From positions 1-64,000 of the forward strand of contig NZ_BMIG01000007.1 in assembly GCF_014641715.1 (NCBI RefSeq): 64,000 nucleotides of DNA. The letters run 5' to 3'. Numbering within the stretch: position 1 is the stretch's first letter; each line of letters starts with the position of its first letter. The position numbers and the translations under genes are program-made. The DNA is from Polaromonas eurypsychrophila. GTDB lineage: Bacteria; Pseudomonadota; Gammaproteobacteria; Burkholderiales; Burkholderiaceae_C. Below, piece after piece: positions 27,101 through 35,804 of this stretch. The notes beneath the pieces were generated by a model. It did no database searches. It saw only the letters and a list, made by a program, of their open reading frames with translations, and had not been told where the DNA came from.

Positions 27101-27332
27101 GGATGCGATTGTCGAGTCGGCGGTGCGGCGCTTGCGCCCCATCGTGCTGACGGCTGCTGCTGCGGTGCTGGCCATGATCCCGCTGTCGCGCAGCGTGTTC
27201 TGGGGACCGATGGCCGTCGCCATCATGGGCGGCCTGATTGTGGCTACTGTACTGACCCTGCTGGCCTTGCCGGCCATGTATGCCGCATGGTTTCGCGTGA
27301 AACGCGAAACACCCGGTGTGGTGCCGGCGTAA
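24171..27332 (+). CDS. RND-family efflux pump transporter
   Basis: A 1053-aa inner-membrane transporter with the RND plan: N-terminal helix, large periplasmic loop, helices with GLLVDDAIIAVEMMVRKMEEG (proton-relay Asp pair), a second loop and C-terminal helices (LGIVALFGMIIRNSVILIDQIEQ). It exchanges protons for substrates and acts with the adaptor eight bp upstream. Relative to HAE1 pumps the short start and the RRPGQHPLWKRYYIDMRPG cytoplasmic loop point to a less-studied clade. Substrate unknown. Confidence 0.9.
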   Translation: MNQEQPKDSFNLSKWALDHPALTRYLMVVLMLLGFAAYFQLGQDEDPPFTFRAMVVRTYWPGATAQQVAEQVTDKLERTLQEVPYADKIRSYSKPGESQIIFQIKDSSKAADVAGVWYAVRKKIGDMRGTLPGGVVGPFFNDDFGDVYGVIYALQADGFSYAELKTFADNVRQQLLRVPDVAKVEQFGVQDEKLFIEISQKRLAQLGLDFSQVLNQLGQQNAVESAGAIQTPLDVVQVRVAGQFEAVEQLRAMPIRGNSGNQMRLGDIAEIKRAYVDPPAVKVRHQGREVIALGVSMGKGGDIIALGKALRATTAKISTTLPAGIELVQIQDQPTAVTTSVNEFVRVLIEAVAIVLAVSFIALGFHRRPGQHPLWKRYYIDMRPGLVVGITIPLVLAMTFLAMSYFGIGLHKISLGSLIIALGLLVDDAIIAVEMMVRKMEEGYDKVRAATFAYEITAMPMLTGTLITAVGFLPIGMAKSTVGEYTFAIFAVTVIALVLSWVVSVCFVPYLGTLLLKAKPLPEGVEAGHQEHFDTPFYRVFRRTVNWCVEHRWLTIGATILVFALGIVGMGKVQQQFFPDSSRPEIMVDIWFPEGTSFAANELTTRRVEERLLKEEGVSSVSTWVGSGVPRFYLPLDQVFPQSNVSQFIVLPKDLKVRESLRIKLPALLAQEFPEVRGRIKLLPNGPPVPYPVQFRVVGIDPLVLRDRADEVKAAMRESPNTRGVNDNWNESVKVLRLEVDQSKARALGVTSQSIAQASKTILAGSTVGQFREGDKLIDIVLRQPLDERNAITDIANAYLPTASGKSIPLTQIAKPVFTWEPGVMWRENRDYAITVQSDVVEGLQGATVTNELLPALKAIEAEWQKNGMSGYRIEVAGAVEESAKGQGAIGAQLPVAGFIILTLLMLQLHSFSRSMLAFTTGFMGIAGVAGALLILNRPMGFVAGLGIVALFGMIIRNSVILIDQIEQDRAAGIPAWDAIVESAVRRLRPIVLTAAAAVLAMIPLSRSVFWGPMAVAIMGGLIVATVLTLLALPAMYAAWFRVKRETPGVVPA

Positions 27333-27457
27333 ATCCGGGGGCCGGGTTTACCGGCAGGCGGGGACGGTACCGATACAGGCTAAAATAGAAAGTTGACCGA
27401 TTTCAGGCGGGGGTCCACGAGCCTAAAAAGCTGAGGATTCCCGTTTTTATTTCAGGC

Positions 27458-27544
27458 GCGCGGGTGGCGAAATTGGTAGACGCACCAGGTTTAGGTCCTG
27501 ACGGTAGCAATACTGTGCGGGTTCGAGTCCCGCCCCGCGCACCA
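27458..27544 (+). tRNA. tRNA-Leu (anticodon TAG)
   Basis: Acceptor GCGCGGG pairs with CCCGCGC, followed by ACCA. The anticodon loop TTTAGGT gives TAG. A long variable arm (GACGGTAGCAATACTGT) fits Leu, and the T-arm GCGGGTTCGAGTCCCGC is standard. It lies upstream of tig. Confidence 0.96.
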
Positions 27545-27635
27545 CTATTTGAGATTTTCAGGACGATTGCCGCACAGCCTTGAGTTGCCGTGCGCCGGAC
27601 CGTCTTTTACATATTCTGGATATTAGGAGTAGATC

Positions 27636-28946
27636 ATGGCCGTGACTGTTGAAACCCTGGAAAAGCTGGAACGCAAGATGACCTTGACCTTGCCGGTCAG
27701 CGCCATCCAGTCTGAAGTTGACTCACGCCTCAAACGCATGGCCCGTACTGTCAAAATGGACGGTTTCCGTCCCGGCAAGGTCCCCATGAATGTGGTGGCC
27801 CAGCGTTACGGCTATTCAGTGCATTACGAAGTCATGAACGACAAGGTCGGCGAGGCGTTCTCGCAGGCCGCCAACGAAGCCAAGCTGCGTGTGGCTGGCC
27901 AGCCGCGCATCAGCGAAAAAGAAGGCGCGCCCGAGGGCGAGCTGGCTTTTGATGCGGTCTTCGAGGTCTATCCTGAAGTCAAGATCGGTGACCTGGCCAA
28001 CGCCGAAGTCGAAAAGCTGACGTCCGAAGTCAGCGAGGAGGCGATTGACAAGACCGTGGACATCCTGCGCAAGCAGCGCCGCACCTTTGCGCAGCGCGCC
28101 ATGGACGCGGCGGCCCAGGACGGTGACCGCGCGACCATCGACTTCGAAGGCAAGATCGACGGCGAAACCTTTGCCGGCGGCAAGGCTGAGGCTTTCCAGT
28201 TTCTGGTCGGCGAAGGCCAGATGCTCAAGGAATTCGAAGACGCTGTGCGCGGCATGAAAAGCGGCGAAAGCAAGACTTTCCCGCTGAACTTTCCCGCTGA
28301 CTACCACGGCAAAGACGTGGCCGGCAAACAGGCCGACTTCATGGTCACGGTCAAGAAAATCGAAGCCGCGCACCTGCCCGAAGTCAATGAGGCCCTGGCC
28401 AAGTCGCTCGGCATAACCGACGCCAGCGTCGAAGGCCTGCGTGCCGACATCAAGAAAAACCTGGAGCGTGAAGTCAAGTTCCGCTTGCTGGCCCGCAACA
28501 AGAATGCCGTGATGGACGCATTGGTGGCCAATTCCGAACTGGATGTTCCACAAGCGATTGTCCAGGCCGAGCTGGAGCGCATGGTGGAAGGCGCCCGCGC
28601 CGACCTCAAGCAACGTGGCATCAAGGACGCCGACAAGGCGCCGATTCCCGACGACATCTTCCGCCCGCAAGCCGAAAAGCGCGTGCGCCTGGGCTTGGTG
28701 GTGGCCGAACTGACCCGCGCCAACAACCTGTTCCCCACCAGCGAGCAGATCAAGGCCCATGTGCAGGAACTGGCGTCCAGCTACGAGAAGCCTGAAGATG
28801 TGGTGCGCTGGTATTTCGGCGACGAAAAACGCATGGCCGAAGTCGAGTCCGTGGTGATCGAAAATAATGTCACCGACTTTGTGATGGGCAAGGCCAAGGT
28901 GCTTGAAAAAGCCGTTGCCTTCGACGAGTTGATGGCGCAGAACTGA
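27636..28946 (+). CDS. tig: trigger factor
   Basis: A 436-aa ribosome-associated chaperone and prolyl isomerase. The N-terminal ribosome-binding signature is GFRPGKVPMNVVAQRYG, the FKBP domain is GDRATIDFEGKIDGETFAGGKAE with QMLKEFEDAVRGMKSGE, and a long helical C-domain follows. Full family length. The tRNA-Leu gene precedes it and clpP-clpX-lon follow, the common proteobacterial arrangement. Confidence 0.97.
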   Translation: MAVTVETLEKLERKMTLTLPVSAIQSEVDSRLKRMARTVKMDGFRPGKVPMNVVAQRYGYSVHYEVMNDKVGEAFSQAANEAKLRVAGQPRISEKEGAPEGELAFDAVFEVYPEVKIGDLANAEVEKLTSEVSEEAIDKTVDILRKQRRTFAQRAMDAAAQDGDRATIDFEGKIDGETFAGGKAEAFQFLVGEGQMLKEFEDAVRGMKSGESKTFPLNFPADYHGKDVAGKQADFMVTVKKIEAAHLPEVNEALAKSLGITDASVEGLRADIKKNLEREVKFRLLARNKNAVMDALVANSELDVPQAIVQAELERMVEGARADLKQRGIKDADKAPIPDDIFRPQAEKRVRLGLVVAELTRANNLFPTSEQIKAHVQELASSYEKPEDVVRWYFGDEKRMAEVESVVIENNVTDFVMGKAKVLEKAVAFDELMAQN

Positions 28947-29061
28947 CCGGCAGCCGGTCCGGCTGCGGTTTGTCGGCCAAAATTTCTGATGCAGGGGCTT
29001 GCGGCTACGGCTTCAAGCCCCATTTATTTTGGGTAAAGTAGCCTCACAAATCGGAGAACAT

Positions 29062-29679
29062 ATGATTTTCAGCAGTGCACGGGAAATTCAGGGCCTCGGC
29101 ATGGTGCCGATGGTGATCGAGCAATCCGGCCGCGGTGAGCGGTCGTATGACATTTATTCGCGCTTGCTCAAGGAGCGCGTGATTTTCCTTGTGGGGCCGG
29201 TCAACGACCAGACCGCCAACCTGGTGGTGGCGCAGTTGCTCTTTCTCGAGAGCGAGAATCCTGACAAGGACATCTCTTTCTACATCAACTCGCCGGGCGG
29301 TTCGGTGACCGCCGGCATGGCGATTTACGACACCATGCAGTTCATCAAGCCCGACGTCTCCACGCTGTGCACCGGCATGGCCGCCAGCATGGGTGCTTTC
29401 CTGCTGGCCGCAGGCGCCAAGGGCAAGCGTTTTTCGCTGCCTAACTCCCGTGTGATGATTCATCAGCCGTCCGGCGGCGCCCAAGGGCAGGCTACGGACA
29501 TTGAAATCCATGCCCGCGACATCCTCAAGACACGCGAGCAGCTCAATCGCATCCTGGCCAACAACACCGGCCAAACCGTCGAAAAAATCGAGCGCGATAC
29601 CGAGCGTGATTACTTCATGTTTGCCGACGAGGCCAAGGCCTACGGTGTGGTGGACGAGGTGATCAGCAAGCGTCCTTAG
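29062..29679 (+). CDS. clpP: ATP-dependent Clp protease proteolytic subunit
   Basis: A 205-aa serine peptidase. [20 protein letters not shown] carries the catalytic Ser, MIHQPSGG the His, and the Asp follows in the C-terminal part; [19 protein letters not shown] is the conserved oxyanion strand. It forms double heptamers with ClpX. The ATG at 29062 follows GGAGA; an earlier in-frame ATG at 28999 would add unrelated residues. A terminator lies between it and clpX. Confidence 0.97.
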   Translation: MIFSSAREIQGLGMVPMVIEQSGRGERSYDIYSRLLKERVIFLVGPVNDQTANLVVAQLLFLESENPDKDISFYINSPGGSVTAGMAIYDTMQFIKPDVSTLCTGMAASMGAFLLAAGAKGKRFSLPNSRVMIHQPSGGAQGQATDIEIHARDILKTREQLNRILANNTGQTVEKIERDTERDYFMFADEAKAYGVVDEVISKRP

Positions 29680-29715
29680 TCTTCCCTCGCCAAAACAGGT
29701 CAGTTGCGGCACGGC

Positions 29716-29751
29716 AACGGCGTTTTCTGTAACAGAGAACGCCGTTTTTAT
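29716..29751 (+). terminator. rho-independent terminator after clpP
   Basis: AACGGCGTTTTCTGTAACAG, then AGAACGCCG and a T-run: a stem AACGGCGTTCTC-like with small loop and TTTTTATTT tail. Confidence 0.75.
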
Positions 29752-29804
29752 TTGGTTATCATTGACTTACCATCCCTTTCGGGACCTACAAAGGCACTCC
29801 ATCA

Positions 29805-31070
29805 ATGGCCGAAAAAAAAGGCTCTTCCAGCGAAAAAACCCTGTACTGCTCCTTCTGCGGCAAAAGCCAGCATGAAGTCAAAAAGCTGATCGCAGGGCCG
29901 TCGGTGTTCATTTGTGATGAATGCATCGATCTGTGCAACGAAATCATTCGTGATGAGTTGCCTGCCGGAGAAGATGTGCGCGAAACGCGCGGCGACCTGC
30001 CGACACCGCTGGAAATCAAGACCACGCTGGACGGCTACGTGATTGGCCAGGAACCCGCCAAGCGCACGCTGGCGGTCGCGGTCTACAACCACTACAAACG
30101 CCTGCGCCACAAGGACAAGGCCAAAAAAGACGAGGTCGAGCTGACCAAGAGCAATATTTTGCTGATCGGCCCGACCGGCTCCGGCAAGACACTGTTGGCC
30201 CAAACCCTGGCGCGTACGCTCAATGTGCCGTTTGTCATGGCCGACGCCACCACGCTGACGGAGGCCGGCTACGTCGGTGAAGACGTCGAAAACATCATCC
30301 AGAAGCTGCTGCAAAGCTGCAACTACGAAGTTGAGCGCGCGCAGCAAGGCATTGTGTACATCGACGAAATTGACAAGATTTCGCGCAAGTCGGACAACCC
30401 TTCCATCACACGTGACGTGTCGGGCGAGGGCGTGCAGCAGGCCCTGCTCAAGCTGATTGAGGGCACGATGGCCTCGGTTCCCCCCCAGGGCGGCCGCAAG
30501 CACCCGAATCAGGATTTCCTGCAGGTGGACACGACCAACATCCTGTTCATCTGCGGCGGCGCCTTCTCGGGTCTGGAAAAAGTCATTGAAAACCGTACGG
30601 AGGCTTCGGGCATCGGTTTTGGCGCAGCCGTCAAAAGCAAGAAGTCGCGCAGCCTGACCGAGTCCTTCAAGGACGTGGAGCCGGAAGACCTGATCAAGTT
30701 CGGCCTGATCCCCGAACTGGTGGGCCGCATGCCGGTGGTCGCCACGCTGGCCGAACTGACCGAAGACGCGCTGGTGCAGATTCTGACCGAGCCGAAAAAC
30801 GCCGTGGTCAAGCAGTTCAGCAAGCTGCTGTCCATGGAAGGGGTGGACCTTGAGATTCGTCCTTCCGCGCTCAAGGCGATTGCCCGCAAGGCGCTGGCGC
30901 GCAAGACCGGCGCCCGCGGTCTGCGTTCCATCCTGGAGCAGTCCCTGATCGACACCATGTTTGATCTGCCCAACACCAGCAATGTCGAAAAAGTCGTGGT
31001 CGACGAATCGACCATCGAAGAAAACAAGGCGCCGCTGCTGGTTTACCGAGAGTCTGCCAAACAGGCGTAG
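29805..31070 (+). CDS. clpX: Clp protease ATPase subunit ClpX
   Basis: A 421-aa AAA+ unfoldase. The N-terminal zinc finger ([26 protein letters not shown]) is intact; Walker A is GPTGSGKT, Walker B is [11 protein letters not shown], and the IGF-type loop for ClpP docking ([11 protein letters not shown]) is present. It unfolds tagged proteins and feeds ClpP. Its stop codon is the first triplet of a short inverted-repeat element that fills the gap to lon. Confidence 0.97.
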   Translation: MAEKKGSSSEKTLYCSFCGKSQHEVKKLIAGPSVFICDECIDLCNEIIRDELPAGEDVRETRGDLPTPLEIKTTLDGYVIGQEPAKRTLAVAVYNHYKRLRHKDKAKKDEVELTKSNILLIGPTGSGKTLLAQTLARTLNVPFVMADATTLTEAGYVGEDVENIIQKLLQSCNYEVERAQQGIVYIDEIDKISRKSDNPSITRDVSGEGVQQALLKLIEGTMASVPPQGGRKHPNQDFLQVDTTNILFICGGAFSGLEKVIENRTEASGIGFGAAVKSKKSRSLTESFKDVEPEDLIKFGLIPELVGRMPVVATLAELTEDALVQILTEPKNAVVKQFSKLLSMEGVDLEIRPSALKAIARKALARKTGARGLRSILEQSLIDTMFDLPNTSNVEKVVVDESTIEENKAPLLVYRESAKQA

Positions 31071-31232
31071 TACTGCAATCCGAAAATATCGAAACATGAA
31101 AGCGCGTCTTCGCACCCATGGCGGCGTTGCAACCCTTGCGAAGGCGCACAGCCTTCGCTGCGGCTTGCGCCTTGCCTTGGGCGCGAATCCATCACTTTCA
31201 TTTTGTTCCGCTACTTCCGGTTTGCAGTACTA
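31068..31232. mobile_element. 165-bp MITE-like inverted-repeat element between clpX and lon
   Basis: Ends are 11-bp perfect inverted repeats TAGTACTGCAA (31068-31078) and TTGCAGTACTA (31222-31232), extending imperfectly to about 35 bp (CCGAAAATATCGAAACATGA against its partner). The interior GCGTTGCAACCCTTGCGAAG and GCTGCGGCTTGCGCCTTGC resembles the interior of the element at 21440. No coding potential. The left end provides the clpX stop codon. Confidence 0.6.
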
Positions 31233-31367
31233 GTGCTGAAGCGACAGGCCGGCTTGAAAACCGGCCAGCGCCCCCCAAGTTCGAGGCTATTGCTGTTGCC
31301 GAACCATGAAAGCCTGATACCCGTCACGATGCCAGGGCTTTCGTTCAAGGCTTACCTTTAAGGTTCT

Positions 31368-33797
31368 ATGTCCGCACAAAACACACTGCCCTCCAGCCCG
31401 ATTGACCTGCCGCTGCTTCCGCTTCGCGATGTGGTGGTGTTTCCGCACATGGTGATTCCGCTGTTTGTGGGCCGGCCCAAAAGCATCAAGGCCCTCGAAT
31501 CGGCGATGGAGGCCGAGCGCCGCATCATGCTGGTTGCCCAGAAAACCGCGGCCAAGGACGAGCCTTCGGTCGAGGACATGTTCGAGGTCGGTTGTGTGGC
31601 GACCATCCTGCAGATGCTCAAGCTGCCCGATGGCACGGTCAAGGTGCTGGTCGAAGGCCAGCAGCGCGCCAAGGTCAACAAGATTGAAGAAGGCGAGCTT
31701 CACTTCAGCGCCAATGTGACGCCGGTTGAGCCGGAAGTTGCCCTGCCCGGCGACAAGACCAGCGAAGTCGAAGCATTGCGCCGCGCGGTGATGCAGCAGT
31801 TCGACCACTACGTCAAACTGAACAAAAAGATACCGCCCGAGATACTGACCTCAATCTCCAGCATCGACGATGCCGGCCGCCTGGCCGACACCATCGCCGC
31901 GCATCTTCCACTCAAGCTGGATGCGAAACAGGTCATTCTGGCCCTGGACCCGGTCAAGGCCCGGCTCGAAAATCTCTACGAGCAGCTTGAGCGCGAGGTC
32001 GACATCCTGAATGTCGACAAAAAAATCCGTGGCCGCGTCAAGCGCCAGATGGAAAAGAATCAACGCGACTTCTACCTGAACGAGCAGGTCAAGGCGATCC
32101 AGAAGGAACTCGGTGAAGGCGAAGAGGGTGCCGACATCGAGGAGATCGAGAAAAAGATCAAAGCCGCCAAGATGCCGCAGGAAGCCCGCAAAAAGGCAGA
32201 GAGCGAACTGAAAAAACTCAAGCTCATGTCGCCGATGTCGGCTGAGGCGACGGTGGTTCGCACCTACATCGACGTGCTGACGGGCCTGCCATGGAGCAAG
32301 AAAACCAAGATCAAACATGACCTGGCCAATGCCGAAGCGGTGCTCGACGAAGACCACTACGGGCTGGAGAAGGTCAAGGACCGTATCGTGGAATACCTCG
32401 CGGTGCAGCAGCGCGTGGACAAACTCAAGGCGCCCATTCTTTGCCTGGTTGGCCCTCCCGGTGTCGGCAAGACGTCGCTGGGTCAGTCGATCGCCAAGGC
32501 CACGGGGCGCAAGTACGTGCGCATGGCCCTCGGTGGCATGCGTGACGAGGCTGAGATTCGCGGCCACCGTCGTACCTACATCGGCGCCCTGCCGGGCAAG
32601 GTGCTGCAAAGCCTGACCAAGGCCGGTACGCGCAATCCGCTGTTCCTGCTTGACGAGATCGACAAGCTGGGCACGGACTTCCGGGGCGATCCTTCCAGCG
32701 CCTTGCTGGAGGTGCTGGACCCCGAGCAGAACCACACCTTTGGCGATCACTATGTCGAGGTGGACTTCGACCTCAGCGACGTGATGTTCGTGGCAACTTC
32801 GAACTCGATGAACATCCCGCCGGCGCTGCTGGACCGCATGGAAGTGATTCGCCTGTCGGGTTATACCGAGGACGAGAAAACCAGCATCGCCATGCGTTAC
32901 CTGCTGCCCAAGCAACTGAAGAACAACGGCGTCAAGGACGGCGAGCTGGAGATTCAGGAGCAGGCGGTTCGCGACATCGTGCGTTACTACACGCGTGAAG
33001 CCGGTGTGCGCTCACTGGAACGCGAGCTCTCCAAGATCTGCCGCAAGGTCGTCAAAGGTATCCAGCTCAAGAAGATGGAACCCCAGGTCATCGTGACTGC
33101 GGACAACCTCAATGACTATCTGGGTGTGCGCAAGTTTGACTATGGACGTGCCGAGAACCACAACCAGGTCGGCCAGGTGGTGGGCCTGGCCTGGACAGAA
33201 GTCGGCGGCGACCTGCTGACCATCGAGGCGGCCATGATGCCGGGCAAGGGCGTGATCACACGCACCGGTTCACTCGGCGACGTGATGAAGGAATCCGTGG
33301 AGGCCGCTCGCACCGTGGTGCGCAGCCGCGCACGCTTGCTTGGTATCAAAGACGAGATGTTCGAAAAGCGCGACATCCACATCCACGTGCCTGATGGCGC
33401 GACGCCCAAAGACGGCCCGAGCGCGGGTGCGGCGATGACCACGGCCTTTGTGTCGGCCATCACCGGCATCCCGGTGCGCGGCGATGTTGCCATGACCGGC
33501 GAGATCACCTTGCGCGGCGAAGTCACGGCTATTGGTGGCCTGAAGGAAAAACTGCTGGCGGCGCTGCGCGGCGGCATCAAGACTGTGATCATTCCGGAAG
33601 AGAACGCCAAGGACCTGCAGGAGATTCCCGAGAACGTGAAAAATGGTCTTGAGATTGTGCCGGTCAAGTGGATTGACCAGGTGCTGCAGATCGCGCTGGT
33701 GCGCCAGCCCGTGCCCTTGACTGAGGAAGAGGTGGCCGTGGCGGCCGCTGCTGCGGCAGTGCCTGCTGTGGGAGCGGCGGGCAGCATCACGCATTGA
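31368..33797 (+). CDS. lon: ATP-dependent protease Lon
   Basis: An 809-aa Lon protease. The N-terminal LON domain starts LPLLPLRDVVVFPHMVIPLF; Walker A is GPPGVGKTS, Walker B FLLDEIDKLG, and the proteolytic Ser lies in the C-terminal PKDGPSAGAAM with catalytic Lys in the following GGLKEKLLAA. Full length. About 300 bp separate it from clpX, most of it the inverted-repeat element; its promoter should lie at 31240-31350. Confidence 0.97.
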   Translation: MSAQNTLPSSPIDLPLLPLRDVVVFPHMVIPLFVGRPKSIKALESAMEAERRIMLVAQKTAAKDEPSVEDMFEVGCVATILQMLKLPDGTVKVLVEGQQRAKVNKIEEGELHFSANVTPVEPEVALPGDKTSEVEALRRAVMQQFDHYVKLNKKIPPEILTSISSIDDAGRLADTIAAHLPLKLDAKQVILALDPVKARLENLYEQLEREVDILNVDKKIRGRVKRQMEKNQRDFYLNEQVKAIQKELGEGEEGADIEEIEKKIKAAKMPQEARKKAESELKKLKLMSPMSAEATVVRTYIDVLTGLPWSKKTKIKHDLANAEAVLDEDHYGLEKVKDRIVEYLAVQQRVDKLKAPILCLVGPPGVGKTSLGQSIAKATGRKYVRMALGGMRDEAEIRGHRRTYIGALPGKVLQSLTKAGTRNPLFLLDEIDKLGTDFRGDPSSALLEVLDPEQNHTFGDHYVEVDFDLSDVMFVATSNSMNIPPALLDRMEVIRLSGYTEDEKTSIAMRYLLPKQLKNNGVKDGELEIQEQAVRDIVRYYTREAGVRSLERELSKICRKVVKGIQLKKMEPQVIVTADNLNDYLGVRKFDYGRAENHNQVGQVVGLAWTEVGGDLLTIEAAMMPGKGVITRTGSLGDVMKESVEAARTVVRSRARLLGIKDEMFEKRDIHIHVPDGATPKDGPSAGAAMTTAFVSAITGIPVRGDVAMTGEITLRGEVTAIGGLKEKLLAALRGGIKTVIIPEENAKDLQEIPENVKNGLEIVPVKWIDQVLQIALVRQPVPLTEEEVAVAAAAAAVPAVGAAGSITH

Positions 33798-33839
33798 GCA
33801 AATTTTTTCATCCTCTTCGCATGGCGCAAAAAAATGCGC

Positions 33840-33845
33840 TATAAT
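33840..33845 (+). promoter_or_regulatory. -10 box of tRNA-Gly promoter
   Basis: TATAAT lies 14 bp before the tRNA-Gly 5' end; the -35 region is weak. Confidence 0.5.
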
Positions 33846-33859
33846 TTGAGGCTGTAATC

Positions 33860-33935
33860 GCGGGAGTAGCTCAGTTGGTAGAGCGCAACCTTGCCAAGGT
33901 TGAGGTCGAGAGTTCGAGACTCTTCTCCCGCTCCA
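33860..33935 (+). tRNA. tRNA-Gly (anticodon GCC)
   Basis: Acceptor GCGGGAG pairs with CTCCCGC, then TCCA. The anticodon stem-loop AACCTTGCCAAGGTT gives GCC. D- and T-arms (GAGAGTTCGAGACTCTT) are regular. Confidence 0.96.
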
Positions 33936-33940
33936 ATTCA

Positions 33941-33973
33941 AAAGGGCAGCACGTTAAAATGCTGTCCTTTTTC
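33941..33973 (+). terminator. terminator after tRNA-Gly
   Basis: AAAGGGCAGCA and TGCTGTCCTTT pair across CGTTAAAA, followed by a T-run. Confidence 0.75.
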
Positions 33974-34023
33974 TTTGGGTTGTTGCTGTTAGTAGAATTG
34001 GTTTATTGAGCCCGACAGATCAA

Positions 34024-34097
34024 GGCGCGGTAACAAAGCGGTTATGTACCGGATTGCAAATCCGGCTAGCCCGGTTCGACTCCGGGCCGCGCCTCCA
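34024..34097 (+). tRNA. tRNA-Cys (anticodon GCA)
   Basis: Acceptor GGCGCGG pairs with CCGCGCC, then TCCA. Anticodon loop ATTGCAAAT gives GCA. T-arm CCCGGTTCGACTCCGGG is standard. Confidence 0.96.
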
Positions 34098-34114
34098 CCC
34101 AGGTTTTTTTTGCC

Positions 34115-34138
34115 AGCCCCTGCGATGGGGCTTTTTTG
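34115..34138 (+). terminator. terminator after tRNA-Cys
   Basis: AGCCCC TGCGAT GGGGCT followed by a run of T's. Confidence 0.75.
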
Positions 34139-34156
34139 TTTCACAATAAGAACCCT

Positions 34157-34250
34157 GCCCGGGTGGTGAAATTGGTAGACACATCGGACTTAAAATCCGC
34201 CGCTTTCCTGCATAAGGGGCGTACCGGTTCGATTCCGGTCCCGGGCACCA
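34157..34250 (+). tRNA. tRNA-Leu (anticodon TAA)
   Basis: Acceptor GCCCGGG pairs with CCCGGGC, then ACCA. The anticodon loop ACTTAAAAT gives TAA, with a long variable arm typical of Leu. Confidence 0.95.
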
Positions 34251-34349
34251 CATGACAGTTTTCCGATGCATTGCAAGCCCTTGGCGCTGCAATTTCTCCT
34301 CCTCCGTGGTCATGTTTATTTCAGGCTGCAACTGGTTAAGATAGATTCC

Positions 34350-34988
34350 ATGGCCCGTTACAACACCCCTCCTTTTGAAATTCACGTTCACGGCGAAGTG
34401 CCCTTGCGTGACGACATTGGTTTTGAGCAGTTGCAGGATGCGCTGAAACCACTGTGGGCTTATGCAGGCGCCAAGTCGCTGGCGGACGGCGCGACCAGCG
34501 TGTATGAGGAAGAGCCTGGCATACGTTTTGATGCCCAACAGCATTTGCTGCAGCTGTGCTGGACGGTTCCGGGCGACGAGGACTTCCGGCAGGTGCTTGA
34601 CGAAGTCTGCATGGCCCTCAACGAGATGGCCGTCAGTGGCGCACCGATTGAAGTCACGTTTTACGATGCCGATTTTGACGAAGATGAAGAGCGCGACGGC
34701 GAAGAAGCCAGGGACGACTTTGCGATGTATTTTGTCGGCCCCACGCCGGCCGCCATCATGCAGGTCCAGCGCGACTTGCTGGTGCAGGACATGATCGGAC
34801 TGATGGAGCGGCATTTCGATGCCACGGAACTCGGTGACGTGGTGGCGGCGGTGGACAAGTTGTTCGAACAGCGCTTTGAGACCCTGGTCAACTCCATGCA
34901 ACTGGGCCGACCTCCGCGTGGCTTGGGCGGCTCCCAGGGCGGCTCCGGGCACGGTGGCGGCGGGCGCAAGCCCCGCCATTTGCACTAG
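34350..34988 (+). CDS. conserved hypothetical acidic protein
   Basis: A 212-aa cytoplasmic protein (MARYNTPPFEIHVHGEVPLR). A central acidic patch (DADFDEDEERDGEEARDDF) and a Gly-rich basic tail (GGSQGGSGHGGGGRKPRHLH) are notable; the rest is regular alpha/beta. I recognise it as a conserved Burkholderiales-type protein but no function. The ATG at 34350 begins the conserved part. Located just after the tRNA cluster, single-gene unit. Confidence 0.65.
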   Translation: MARYNTPPFEIHVHGEVPLRDDIGFEQLQDALKPLWAYAGAKSLADGATSVYEEEPGIRFDAQQHLLQLCWTVPGDEDFRQVLDEVCMALNEMAVSGAPIEVTFYDADFDEDEERDGEEARDDFAMYFVGPTPAAIMQVQRDLLVQDMIGLMERHFDATELGDVVAAVDKLFEQRFETLVNSMQLGRPPRGLGGSQGGSGHGGGGRKPRHLH

Positions 34989-35013
34989 CGTTACGCCGGG
35001 TTATGGCCCGGAT

Positions 35014-35640
35014 TTATTTCCCCCGCTTCAGACCCAGCCCGCAGAGATAAATTTCCATCACGTCCTGGCCCACGACGACCAGGTCGAAGGCTTCGCTGTC
35101 CAGCAGCCAGTTCTGAATCAGGCCGTCGATGATGGCATGCAAGCCTCCGGCGCAGGTGGCGGCTGGTGCTGCCAGCGTCACCGACCGGTGCCTGGCCGCT
35201 GCGCTCAAACCATGCGCCACCTTTGCCAGAAAGTCACGGCGCACGGCCAGATGGCGCGCGCGCACGGCCTGAAGCTCATCCACATATTCAACTTTCTGGG
35301 TGGCCACCTCCAGCACACGCCGCGTCTGCGGGTCGTTGGCAATCCGGACCAGCGCCTCGCGCATGCCCAGGCAGAGTTGAGACAGCGGATCGATGTTGCC
35401 GTCGCGCCCCAGGTCCTGAAACGACTGCTCCAAAGGCAGCGTAACCCTTTCCATCATGGCGTTGAAGAGGTCGGCCTTGTCTTTGAAATGCCAATAAATG
35501 GCGCCCCTGCTGGTGCCCGCCAGTTTGGCGATGTCATTTAGCGACGTGCGGGAAACACCTTGCGCCTGAAACAGCAGTTCTGCCGCATCCAGCAAGCTGT
35601 GGCGGGTAGCCAGTGCGTCTTCTTTTGTGCGGCGAGCCAA
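35014..35640 (-). CDS. TetR-family repressor (AcrR-like)
   Basis: A 208-aa repressor. The N-terminal helix-turn-helix is TRHSLLDAAELLFQAQGVSRTSLNDIAKLAGTSRGAIYWHFKDK, the standard TetR signature; the helical C-domain would bind drugs. It diverges from the RND efflux operon with an AcrR-type operator in the 164-bp gap, so it almost certainly represses that pump and itself. Confidence 0.9.
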   Translation of the reverse strand: MARRTKEDALATRHSLLDAAELLFQAQGVSRTSLNDIAKLAGTSRGAIYWHFKDKADLFNAMMERVTLPLEQSFQDLGRDGNIDPLSQLCLGMREALVRIANDPQTRRVLEVATQKVEYVDELQAVRARHLAVRRDFLAKVAHGLSAAARHRSVTLAAPAATCAGGLHAIIDGLIQNWLLDSEAFDLVVVGQDVMEIYLCGLGLKRGK

Positions 35641-35679
35641 ACTTTGCCTCCTGCGATTTAATTTTCCAAGGGTTTAAAT

Positions 35680-35697
35680 ATACATTCATAAATGTAT
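35680..35697. promoter_or_regulatory. AcrR-type operator
   Basis: ATACATTCATAAATGTAT is symmetric around its centre and its reverse complement TACATACATTTATGAATGTA (to 35700) is almost the known E. coli AcrR site. It lies between the repressor and efflux operon. Confidence 0.75.
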
Positions 35698-35804
35698 GTA
35701 AAATCCTTTATCCGCGAAAACCCTTGGTTCTGGGTAAGCTTTCTCTCCTGAACAGCTTCCAGAGATTCTCTTCGTTCCTGCACAGCCACACTCAAGGAAG
35801 CAGC

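Noticed and set aside
29802..31115. 437-codon minus-strand frame over clpX
   Set aside because: Shadow of clpX; no recognisable domain.
33860..34250. prophage or island integrated at the tRNA cluster
   Set aside because: No integrase, no repeated tRNA 3' end and ordinary genes follow.
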